Part shown: piece after piece, positions 1 through 5,133 of the stretch
Numbering within the stretch: position 1 is the first letter of the stretch
Layout of the letters: the number at the start of each line of letters is the position of its first letter
NCBI GenBank assembly: GCA_030951065.1
Contig: JAUZQH010000049.1
Coordinates: 1 to 5,133 of the forward strand
Direction of reading: 5' to 3'
Length of the DNA: 5,133 nucleotides
Origin: Mariprofundus sp.
GTDB taxonomy: Bacteria; Pseudomonadota; Zetaproteobacteria; Mariprofundales; Mariprofundaceae
Program-made: the position numbers and the translations under genes
The notes under the pieces: generated by a model
Told to the model about the DNA's origin: nothing
The model's input: only the letters and a program-made list of their open reading frames with translations
The model's database searches: none

Positions 1-576
1 CGCAATCGCCTGCTATGGAGTCTACCGGAAGCTGATGGCATCAAAACCGGGCATACCCAGGAAGCCGGTTACTGTCTGGTCGGCTCGGCTGAAAAAGATA
101 CCACCCGCTTCATCGCTGCCGTATTCGGTACAAAATCAGACCGGGCACGCGCCCAGCAAACGAAAACACTGCTTAAATTCGGATTCAGAAATTTCACCAC
201 CCTGCGTCCTTCCGAACGTGATATACGCCGTCAGGTGGAAGTATTCGAAGGCACCGAGAACCATGTCTGGCTGAAACCGGCCCTGCCGATCTGGGTCACT
301 ATTCCCAAAGGCAGTGAGTCTTCATTGTCTTTCCGGCTGCGCTATGAATCTCCACTGAAGGCTCCGATCCGGAAAAACCAGAAACTGGGCAGTATCGATG
401 CCGTCATCGGCAGCAAGGACAGTGACGGCAAAGTTATCCGGTCATTTCCAATGATTGCGGCACGCGCCGTTGATCAGGCATCATGGATCAGCCGCCAATG
501 GGACGGACTGCGCCTGTGGATACGCGATGCCACCAGTGACGCAGTCAAGGATGAGGCAGGCGAACAGGCACACTAG
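1..576 (+). CDS. dacC: D-alanyl-D-alanine carboxypeptidase (PBP5/PBP6 type), 3' part
   Basis: This is the C-terminal 191 residues of a low-molecular-weight penicillin-binding protein; the 5' part with the SxxK and SxN motifs lies outside the window. Family members remove the terminal D-Ala from peptidoglycan pentapeptides in the periplasm. The third active-site motif KTG is at fragment residues 15-17, in the typical context DGIKTGHT followed by EAGYCLVGSA. Residues about 70-158 match the beta-rich PBP5 C-terminal domain, including the APIRKNQKLG stretch. Residues about 161-176 (SWISRQWDGLRLWIRD) have the character of the amphipathic membrane-anchor helix of PBP5, followed by a hydrophilic tail of about 15 residues. 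The stop codon TAG is 9 nt before the aminotransferase gene and overlaps that gene's ribosome binding site. The family is certain; dacA versus dacC naming is not resolvable here. Confidence 0.93.
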   Translation, partial: RNRLLWSLPEADGIKTGHTQEAGYCLVGSAEKDTTRFIAAVFGTKSDRARAQQTKTLLKFGFRNFTTLRPSERDIRRQVEVFEGTENHVWLKPALPIWVTIPKGSESSLSFRLRYESPLKAPIRKNQKLGSIDAVIGSKDSDGKVIRSFPMIAARAVDQASWISRQWDGLRLWIRDATSDAVKDEAGEQAH

Positions 577-578
577 GA
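575..578 (+). promoter_or_regulatory. Ribosome binding site of dat, overlapping the dacC stop
   Basis: AGGA lies 7 nt before the ATG at 586 and shares bases with the TAG stop of the upstream gene. Ribosomes ending on dacC would therefore sit on this site. It fixes the aminotransferase start. Confidence 0.6.
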
Positions 579-585
579 CTCAAGA

Positions 586-1443
586 ATGACATTGACGGCA
601 TGGGTAAACGGCCGCTTTCTGCCGCTGGATGAAGCGACTGTACATATCGAGGATCGGGGCTTTCAGTTTGCCGATGGTGTTTATGAAGTCATCGCCTGTT
701 TTGGCGGTACGTTTCTCGATCTGGATGCGCATCTCGACAGGCTCCTGCACTCCTGCGAAAACATTGCCATCAACATACCGGTTCCCCTGCAAGAACTGAA
801 AACACTGATTGAACAGACATACCGGCATAATCCGTTTGAGGATGCCATGATCTATGTGCAGATCACACGTGGTGCAGCACCCCGCGCCCATCTGGCACAG
901 GCGGAGTTAACGCCGACGATGGTGATCACATCCCGTGAACTCCCCATGCCATCGGCTGAAAAAATTTCAGATGGTGTCAGTGCCATTACTCTGGATGATA
1001 TGCGCTGGAAACGCTGTGACATCAAATCCATCGCACTGCTGGCCAGTGTAATCGGCAAACAGGAAGCAGCCTTCCGCAATGCTGATGAAACATTCTGGCT
1101 GGATGAACAACAGCATGTCCTCGAAGGCTGTGCCACCAACTGTTTTGCGGCCATTCACGGGGCTCTGGTTACCCACCCGCTTGATCATCAGGTGCTCGGC
1201 GGCATTACCCGCAACATGGTTCTCCGTATTGCCCGGGCACATGATATCACGGTGGAAGAACGTCCATGGAAACTGACAGAAACAGGCCTGACTGAATGCA
1301 TGATGAGCAGCACCACCAATGCCATTATGCCGGTTTGTCATATCAATGGAAAAAACATCGGCACAGGCAAACCCGGTCCTATGGCCATCCGGCTGCGCGG
1401 CTGGATGCTGGATGAGTTTGAAAAGCTGAAGAGGTCATCATGA
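586..1443 (+). CDS. dat: D-amino-acid (D-alanine) aminotransferase, PLP fold type IV
   Basis: A 285-residue class IV aminotransferase, full length for the family. D-alanine aminotransferases move the amino group of D-Ala to 2-oxoglutarate, giving pyruvate and D-Glu, in the cytoplasm with pyridoxal phosphate. Residues 20-36 (HIEDRGFQFADGVYEVI) are the family's N-terminal signature, with Y33. TRGAAPRAH at 94-102 carries R100 and H102, equivalent to the carboxylate-binding Arg/His of the Bacillus enzyme. K147 in CDIKSIALL is the PLP-binding lysine, E180 in LEGCATN is the cofactor-ring glutamate, and SSTTN at 241-245 fits the phosphate/substrate loop. The RAH and DIKS motifs favour D-amino acids over branched-chain aminotransferase or aminodeoxychorismate lyase. 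AGGA at 575-578, 7 nt before the ATG, supports the start. It overlaps the next gene by 4 nt (ATGA). Confidence 0.92.
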   Translation: MTLTAWVNGRFLPLDEATVHIEDRGFQFADGVYEVIACFGGTFLDLDAHLDRLLHSCENIAINIPVPLQELKTLIEQTYRHNPFEDAMIYVQITRGAAPRAHLAQAELTPTMVITSRELPMPSAEKISDGVSAITLDDMRWKRCDIKSIALLASVIGKQEAAFRNADETFWLDEQQHVLEGCATNCFAAIHGALVTHPLDHQVLGGITRNMVLRIARAHDITVEERPWKLTETGLTECMMSSTTNAIMPVCHINGKNIGTGKPGPMAIRLRGWMLDEFEKLKRSS

Positions 1444-2078
1444 TCAAGGGTGTACTGCTGGATATGGATGGCACTATTGTTGATGCCTTCCCGCCCATTA
1501 TCCGGGCATTAAATCAGACATTTATTGAATACGGCCTGCCGCAAATGAGTGCTGCGGAAGTCAAACGGCATACCGGCAAGGGCGATTGCAGTATGAAAGC
1601 ACTGTTCGGCGACCGGCGTGAAGAGGCTGCGGCCCGTTTTCTGGAAATCCACGATGAGGATTATCTGGAACAGATCAAACCGTTAGCAGGGGCGGAAACA
1701 CTGTTTCAGTGGTTACAGCACAACAGGATTCCAACCGCCATTGTCACCAGTAAAAGTCAGATGCGTGCCGAAGCACAGCTGGATGCACTGAACTGGACGA
1801 AGTATTTTGATGTTGTCATTGGCAAGGTGGATGGCCGCCCGGAAAAGCCGGATCCGGGACCGGTGCTGCTGGCCTGCCAACAGCTGGATATTGACCCGCA
1901 ACATACAGTCATGGTCGGAGACGGTATTGCCGATATGAAATCGGCCACCCGTGCCGGCAGCCGTGCACTGGGATTGTGCGATGCCTTCTCGGCTGAAGAA
2001 CTCACCGAGGTTGGCGCATCACGCTGCTTTGATTCACTTACCGAGGTTCATACATGGCTGAAAACACAGATCAACTAA
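1440..2078 (+). CDS. HAD-superfamily phosphatase, phosphoglycolate phosphatase-like
   Basis: A 212-residue haloacid dehalogenase-type hydrolase with all four motifs. Motif I is DMDGT at residues 8-12, with nucleophile D8 and acid/base D10. Motif II is VTSKS at 102-106. Motif III is K136 in RPEKPDP. Motif IV is GDGIADM at 160-166, with D161 and D165 for magnesium. The helical insert between motifs I and II (about 16-80) is a C1-type cap, as in Gph, PpaX and pyrophosphatase-like members. These are cytoplasmic magnesium-dependent phosphatases. The substrate cannot be read from sequence: phosphoglycolate, another sugar phosphate or a nucleotide are all possible. Its ATG overlaps the aminotransferase stop as ATGA, with GAGG at 1431-1434 as ribosome binding site, so translation is probably coupled. 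Its 3' end overlaps hslO by 25 nt. The gene symbol gph is withheld because substrate is unknown. Confidence 0.9.
   Translation: MIKGVLLDMDGTIVDAFPPIIRALNQTFIEYGLPQMSAAEVKRHTGKGDCSMKALFGDRREEAAARFLEIHDEDYLEQIKPLAGAETLFQWLQHNRIPTAIVTSKSQMRAEAQLDALNWTKYFDVVIGKVDGRPEKPDPGPVLLACQQLDIDPQHTVMVGDGIADMKSATRAGSRALGLCDAFSAEELTEVGASRCFDSLTEVHTWLKTQIN
2043..2046 (+). promoter_or_regulatory. Ribosome binding site of hslO inside the HAD gene
   Basis: GAGG lies 7 nt before the hslO ATG at 2054 and within the last codons of the HAD phosphatase gene. It supports the 25-nt gene overlap as real rather than a misplaced start. Confidence 0.6.
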
Positions 2079-2878
2079 TCCGTTTCCTGTTGCCCGAAGC
2101 ACACTGCCGCGGTGTAGTGATACGTGCTCAACACCTGTTTTCCGAAGCCAACCGTATCCATGGTCTGAACGGACAGGTTGCCAGGTTGTTTGACCAGACC
2201 CTGCTTGCCTCTATCCTGCTGTTGTCGATCAGCAAGGGAGGCATGCGTCAGGTATTACAACTCGATGCCACCACCCCTGCCCCGCTGCAACGTATACTGG
2301 TTGAGGCGCGCTGTGGTGCCGTGCGCGGTTATCTCAACTGGCAGGAGGGTCAAACTGCCATTCGCCACAGTGAGGCTGCGGGCCTGAAAAGCTGGATGGG
2401 ATCACCGATTCGCCTGTCCACTGTGCGTGATCTGGGGGTCGGCCAGCCCTATATTTCCACCATCGAACACGATTCCGATTTTCTGTCCGACCATATGATT
2501 CATTATCTGAATCAGTCGGTACAAATCCGCTCGGATATCATCCTGCACGATAACCTGGCGATGATGATTGAAGCCATGCCGGGCTGCGATGACGAACGCT
2601 GGTTCAAGGCTGTTGAAAGCATGGCAAAAATCCCGAATCAGGCCCTGGAACATGAAACACCTGAGTGTTTACTGGGCTATTTTGAACATTTGCGATGCAA
2701 ACCGGCCGGAACCGATGATTATCGTTATCAATGTGATTGCAGCGCTGAAAAAATGGTGCAGGCCGTCAGAAACCTTCCGGCTGAACAACTGGCATCACTG
2801 GCTGACAAATCCGGCAAGATCACCGTGTCCTGTCAATATTGCGATGCCCACCATGTCATTGAGCCTGAAAAACGCTGA
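2054..2878 (+). CDS. hslO: Hsp33 redox-regulated molecular chaperone
   Basis: A 274-residue Hsp33. This cytoplasmic holdase is held inactive by zinc on four cysteines; oxidative unfolding forms disulfides and exposes the substrate-binding surface. The redox switch is intact: C227-D-C229 and C260-Q-Y-C263, a CxC plus CxxC pair with 30 residues between C229 and C260, the same spacing as in E. coli Hsp33 (C232/C234/C265/C268). The N-terminal domain shows the family sequence around residues 18-50 (RGVVIRAQHL, then NGQVARLFDQTLLAS). The GVGQPYIST stretch at 128-136 is close to the usual Hsp33 core motif. The ATG at 2054 lies inside the end of the HAD gene in another frame; GAGG at 2043-2046, 7 nt upstream, supports it. 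The C-terminal tail after the last Cys is short (11 residues), without an obvious truncation of the zinc domain. Confidence 0.96.
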   Translation: MAENTDQLIRFLLPEAHCRGVVIRAQHLFSEANRIHGLNGQVARLFDQTLLASILLLSISKGGMRQVLQLDATTPAPLQRILVEARCGAVRGYLNWQEGQTAIRHSEAAGLKSWMGSPIRLSTVRDLGVGQPYISTIEHDSDFLSDHMIHYLNQSVQIRSDIILHDNLAMMIEAMPGCDDERWFKAVESMAKIPNQALEHETPECLLGYFEHLRCKPAGTDDYRYQCDCSAEKMVQAVRNLPAEQLASLADKSGKITVSCQYCDAHHVIEPEKR

Positions 2879-2896
2879 ATCAAACGATTCGGTTTT
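2875..2896 (+). terminator. Weak hairpin with short T run at the hslO stop (possible attenuator)
   Basis: CTGAATC at 2875-2881 and GATTCGG at 2886-2892 can pair in RNA over 7 bp (one G-U) around an AAAC loop, followed by TTTT at 2893-2896. The stem is AT-rich and the T run is short, so at most it would be a leaky terminator or a hairpin that shields the downstream GTG start. It could also be chance. Confidence 0.25.
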
Positions 2897-2908
2897 CGTC
2901 GTAATATC

Positions 2909-3586
2909 GTGAGTATCGAATACACCATCACTCGCAGACCCAAACGAAAAACCGCCAGCATTGTCATCAGATCCGATAACCGGATTGAAGTGCTGGCTCC
3001 GTCCGCTATGCCTGCTGAACTGATTGCCGGGTTCGTGCAGGACAAAAGCGCCTGGATTCACAGGAAACTGCATTTCAACAGGGAAATCAGGGCAGCTTAT
3101 ATTCCGAAAACATTTACGCCGGGTGAGCAATTCCACCTGCTCGGCAAGTCTTACACCCTGCATATCGATCAGGGCAAACGCTCGGTACAACACAGCGAAC
3201 ACGATCTGCTGGTTTCACACCCCTGTCCCGACCCGAATTCGACACGCAGACAAATCTGCCGCTGGTATCAGCAGCAGGCCGAGGCGCACTTTCATGCCCG
3301 CAGCCGTTTTTTTGCCGCCATCATTGGCAAAGATCCGGCCTCTGTAGGTGTGAAATCCTATAAAAGCCGCTGGGGAAGCTGCCATCACGATGGCAGAATC
3401 TATTTTAACTGGCGCCTGATTATGGCTCCTGAATGGGTTGTGGATTATGTCGTGGTGCATGAACTCTGCCATTTACAGCATGCCAATCACTCGAGGGAAT
3501 TCCGGAATCTGGTGCAATCGATTTTCCCAGCTTGTCGGGAAGCAACCACATGGCTGAAGATCAATGGTATGGCACTGTCACTGTAA
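2909..3586 (+). CDS. YgjP-like (DUF45/M48-type) zinc metalloprotease-like protein
   Basis: A 225-residue member of the YgjP/DUF45 family of predicted soluble zinc metallopeptidases. The metal site is HELCHLQHANHS at 184-195: H184, E185 and H188 form HExxH, and H194 is the likely third ligand in the family's NHSxxF context. The family hallmark SRWGSC is at 153-158, followed by YFNWRLIMAP and the VVDYVVVHE helix. The N-terminus (TITRRPKRKTASIVIRSDNRIEVLAPS) also matches the family's opening strand pattern. No signal peptide or membrane segment is seen, so it is probably cytoplasmic; the physiological substrate of the family is not established. The start is GTG at 2909, the only in-frame start codon after the hslO stop that fits the N-terminus. 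It has no clear Shine-Dalgarno sequence, suggesting weak or coupled translation. It is last in the operon, 30 nt after hslO. Confidence 0.88.
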   Translation: MSIEYTITRRPKRKTASIVIRSDNRIEVLAPSAMPAELIAGFVQDKSAWIHRKLHFNREIRAAYIPKTFTPGEQFHLLGKSYTLHIDQGKRSVQHSEHDLLVSHPCPDPNSTRRQICRWYQQQAEAHFHARSRFFAAIIGKDPASVGVKSYKSRWGSCHHDGRIYFNWRLIMAPEWVVDYVVVHELCHLQHANHSREFRNLVQSIFPACREATTWLKINGMALSL

Positions 3587-3603
3587 CAGGCATATGCCTT
3601 GTT
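3585..3603 (+). other. Imperfect hairpin at the ygjP-like gene stop
   Basis: AACAGGC at 3585-3591 can pair with GCCTTGTT at 3596-3603 (7 bp with one bulged T) around an ATAT loop. It starts within the stop codon of the last operon gene. No T run follows, so it is not a standard intrinsic terminator; it could stabilise an mRNA 3' end. Confidence 0.3.
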
Positions 3604-3609
3604 CACCCC

Positions 3610-3627
3610 TTCATAACGTTCATAACG
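3610..3627 (+). repeat. Two tandem copies of a 9-bp unit
   Basis: TTCATAACG occurs twice head to tail without mismatch, between the end of the + operon and the terminator of the - strand small gene. Two copies could bind a protein on one face of the DNA with near-helical spacing, or simply be replication slippage. Confidence 0.6.
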
Positions 3628-3676
3628 CACCGGTCTGAATGTTACTGCGGGCCAGTCAGCCGACTTCCGGCAGCAC

Positions 3677-3703
3677 AAAAAAAGAGGCCGGGTTATCCCG
3701 GCC
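3677..3703 (-). terminator. Intrinsic terminator of the - strand small gene
   Basis: Read on the - strand, GGCCGGG (3703-3697) pairs perfectly with CCCGGCC (3692-3686) around an ATAA loop, and the stem is followed by TC and seven Ts (3683-3677). This is a textbook Rho-independent terminator, 26 nt past the stop codon of the small gene. On the + strand it lacks a T run, so it should act mainly in one direction. Confidence 0.9.
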
Positions 3704-3729
3704 CCGGAGAGGAGAAGTGTGCGCCTGAC

Positions 3730-3927
3730 TCAGGCAGTTGTCTTAATATGCCTGGTCATCAGTGTCAGATTACCAAGATCGACAACCTGTCCATGCCTGG
3801 CTTCAGCCTTTTTCAGGAAGAAGTTCAGGCCACCGCGATACTCCAGGCGCGTCTTTTTACGGGCATCCGCACCGAACTTCTTTTCAATCGCTGCGAGATA
3901 ATTATTCATTGCCTTTTTGATTTCCAT
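3730..3927 (-). CDS. Small basic protein of unknown function (65 residues)
   Basis: I do not recognise this protein. It has 65 residues, 14 Lys/Arg against 6 Asp/Glu (net about +8), no Cys and no Trp, and no signal peptide or membrane segment. Residues 2-18 (EIKKAMNNYLAAIEKKF) look like an amphipathic helix; a basic centre (ARKKTRLEYRGG, 22-33) leads to a second probable helix (34-45) and a VVDLGNLTLMTRHIK end. The charge suggests nucleic acid or ribosome binding, but this is inference. That the gene is real is well supported: a perfect AAGGAGG lies 6 nt before the ATG, a TATAAT and a CRP-like site lie upstream, and a strong terminator lies 26 nt downstream, so it is probably a monocistronic, well-expressed unit. 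It sits between the convergent ends of the + operon and prfB, in the same direction as prfB and 179 nt after it. Confidence 0.8.
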   Translation of the reverse strand: MEIKKAMNNYLAAIEKKFGADARKKTRLEYRGGLNFFLKKAEARHGQVVDLGNLTLMTRHIKTTA

Positions 3928-3933
3928 CGTAAA

Positions 3934-3940
3934 CCTCCTT
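3934..3940 (-). promoter_or_regulatory. Perfect Shine-Dalgarno of the small gene
   Basis: On the - strand the sequence is AAGGAGG, the full anti-16S match, 6 nt before the ATG at 3927. It is the best ribosome binding site in the window and decides the start of the 65-residue protein. Confidence 0.9.
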
Positions 3941-3995
3941 AGGAATCAGATGGCGCAATGATGGGAGTCATGCATGAGGCGGTGATGAGAATGAC

Positions 3996-4001
3996 ATTAT
4001 A
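3996..4001 (-). promoter_or_regulatory. Promoter -10 box (TATAAT) of the small gene
   Basis: A perfect TATAAT on the - strand, about 70 nt before the small gene's ATG, predicts a start of transcription near 3989 and a leader of about 60 nt. At 17-bp spacing the -35 position reads AATTAT, a poor match to TTGACA, so the promoter would probably depend on an activator or on the AT-rich upstream DNA. Confidence 0.55.
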
Positions 4002-4046
4002 CTTTTTTAAGGAACAGCATAATTTTCTTTAATTTACGGGCATTTA

Positions 4047-4062
4047 GGTGATCTTTGTCACA
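4047..4062 (-). promoter_or_regulatory. CRP-like palindromic binding site upstream of the small gene
   Basis: On the - strand the 16 bases read TGTGACAAAGATCACC, one base from the CRP half-site pattern TGTGA-N6-TCACA. The centre (4054.5) is about 65 bp upstream of the predicted transcription start, near but slightly beyond the usual class I position of -61.5. It lies in the gap between the prfB stop and the small gene. A related CRP/FNR-family regulator could equally use it. Confidence 0.5.
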
Positions 4063-4106
4063 AATTCCTTCACGATGGCCCTGTTCGGACTATAATACCG
4101 ACACAG

Positions 4107-5133
4107 TTATTCGCTGTTATCGCCCCGACGAATACCCATCAGTTCAGCCTGAATGAAAGCATCGATATCCCCGTCCAGAAATGCCTGCGTGTTGCCTGTT
4201 TCCATACCGGTACGCAGATCCTTGATGCGTGACTGATCCAGCACATAGGAACGAATCTGATGCCCCCATCCGATATCGGTTTTGGTATCTTCCATGGCCT
4301 GCTTTTCCGACTGCTGCTTTTCAATCTCCAGTTCATACAGGCGTGCTTTCAGCATCTTCCAGCAGGCATCGCGATTCTTGTGCTGGGAACGGTCATTCTG
4401 GCACTGCACCACGACACCGGTCGGAATATGCGTCATACGCACGGCTGAATCGGTCTTGTTCACATGCTGACCACCGGCGCCACTGGCACGGTAAGTATCG
4501 GTACGTACATCGGCCGGATCGATTTCGATGTCAATGTCACGGTCAATGTCGGGAAAGGCAAATACGGATGAAAATGAGGTATGCCGCCGATTACCGGAAT
4601 CAAACGGTGACTTCCGCACCAGCCGGTGCACGCCGATCTCCGCCTTCAGAAAACCGTAGGCATAATCGCCCTTGATCGATACCGTCGCCGATTTGAAGCC
4701 CGCCTCTTCTCCGGCGGTGCATTCCATCAGTTCGGTTTTGAAACCCTTGCGCTCGGCCCAGCGCAAATACATCCGCAACAGCATCTCGGCCCAGTCCTGC
4801 GCCTCGGTACCGCCTGATCCGGCATTGATATCAAGGAATGCTGATTCCATATCAGTTTCACCGCCCAGCATCTGTGCCAGTTCCAGTGCTTCAAGCTGTG
4901 GCCGTACACCGTCGAGCACTTCCACTGCCTCGACCTGGGAATCGCGATCATTCTCTTCCGCACCCATTTCAAACAGGGTGATGGCATCATCCAGCTCACT
5001 ATATGCCTTCCTGTAATCGCGCAATACCTTTTCAATACGCGCACGCTCCTGCATCAAACGCTGCGCCTCTGCCTGATTATCCCACAGGGACGGATCCTCG
5101 ATACGTGAGTTTAACTCTCGCAGATCCTCTTCT
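4107..5133 (-). CDS. prfB: Peptide chain release factor 2, lacking its first ~30 residues at the window edge
   Basis: The last 341 residues of RF2, which ends translation at UGA and UAA stop codons. The reading frame stays open to the window edge; the first visible residues ([19 protein letters not shown]) align with E. coli RF2 from about residue 31, so the start lies outside. The coiled-coil N-terminal domain is followed by [21 protein letters not shown]. The stop-codon reading SPF tripeptide, which defines RF2 against the PxT of RF1, is encoded at 4602-4610 within [18 protein letters not shown]. The catalytic GGQ is encoded at 4467-4475 within [18 protein letters not shown]; its Gln is the known PrmC methylation target. 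The 45-residue SPF-GGQ spacing equals that of E. coli. The residue six before the Gln is Ala, as in most RF2s, unlike the Thr of E. coli K-12. No strong intrinsic terminator follows the TAA stop. Confidence 0.97.
   Translation of the reverse strand, partial: EEDLRELNSRIEDPSLWDNQAEAQRLMQERARIEKVLRDYRKAYSELDDAITLFEMGAEENDRDSQVEAVEVLDGVRPQLEALELAQMLGGETDMESAFLDINAGSGGTEAQDWAEMLLRMYLRWAERKGFKTELMECTAGEEAGFKSATVSIKGDYAYGFLKAEIGVHRLVRKSPFDSGNRRHTSFSSVFAFPDIDRDIDIEIDPADVRTDTYRASGAGGQHVNKTDSAVRMTHIPTGVVVQCQNDRSQHKNRDACWKMLKARLYELEIEKQQSEKQAMEDTKTDIGWGHQIRSYVLDQSRIKDLRTGMETGNTQAFLDGDIDAFIQAELMGIRRGDNSE

Noticed and set aside
852..1341. Two overlapping open frames of 100-124 codons antisense to the aminotransferase gene.
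   Set aside because: The + strand frame carries all catalytic motifs of the enzyme; the antisense products match nothing and lack start signals.
3730..3927. Idea that the small protein next to prfB is ArfA, the ribosome-rescue factor that recruits RF2.
   Set aside because: Its sequence does not resemble ArfA, and the ArfA-type hairpin inside the end of the coding region is absent; the hairpin here lies after the stop.
3532..3942. A 136-codon open frame on the + strand across the convergent gap.
   Set aside because: It starts inside the metalloprotease gene, runs through the - strand terminator and antisense to the small gene, and has no ribosome binding site or family resemblance.
3946..3975. 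A possible 9-codon leader ORF (MHDSHHCAI) on the - strand in the small gene's 5' leader, rich in His.
   Set aside because: It has no Shine-Dalgarno sequence, three His in nine codons is not a convincing attenuation run, and no alternative terminator hairpin follows it.
4229..4675. A 148-codon open frame on the + strand antisense to prfB.
   Set aside because: It lies wholly within the strongly conserved prfB coding frame; its low-complexity composition is typical of a shadow frame.
1..5133. Search for a mobile element, toxin-antitoxin pair, CRISPR array or defence cluster.
   Set aside because: No transposase or integrase motifs, regular repeats or paired small ORFs were seen; all but one gene belong to familiar housekeeping families.

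Overview
The window looks like an ordinary piece of a proteobacterial chromosome of about 50% GC. Gene density is high and the families (a PBP5-type carboxypeptidase, Hsp33, RF2) fit a Gamma- or Zetaproteobacterium-like organism. I cannot name the genus from the sequence. No mobile element, CRISPR array, tRNA or rRNA is visible.

Positions 1-3586 hold five tightly packed genes on the + strand. They are the 3' part of a D-alanyl-D-alanine carboxypeptidase, a D-amino-acid aminotransferase, a HAD phosphatase of the phosphoglycolate phosphatase type, the redox chaperone Hsp33 (hslO) and a YgjP/DUF45-type zinc metalloprotease-like protein. The junctions are +9, -4, -25 and +30 nt, so this is almost certainly one transcription unit. 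The first two genes are linked metabolically: the carboxypeptidase releases D-Ala from cell-wall peptides, and the aminotransferase can turn D-Ala plus 2-oxoglutarate into pyruvate plus D-Glu, another wall precursor. HAD phosphatase, Hsp33 and metalloprotease look like housekeeping or stress functions.

Positions 3587-4106 lie between the + operon and prfB. They hold one small gene on the - strand (3730-3927, 65 residues, unrecognised, strongly basic). It has its own visible signals: a CRP-like palindrome, a perfect TATAAT, a perfect Shine-Dalgarno sequence and a strong intrinsic terminator. This compact, well-signalled small gene is the least explained item in the window.

Positions 4107-5133 hold most of prfB (peptide chain release factor 2) on the - strand. 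The window edge cuts it about 30 residues from its expected start, just short of where the family's programmed frameshift would lie. The + operon and the two - strand genes converge. The rightward operon has no obvious intrinsic terminator, only weak hairpins.
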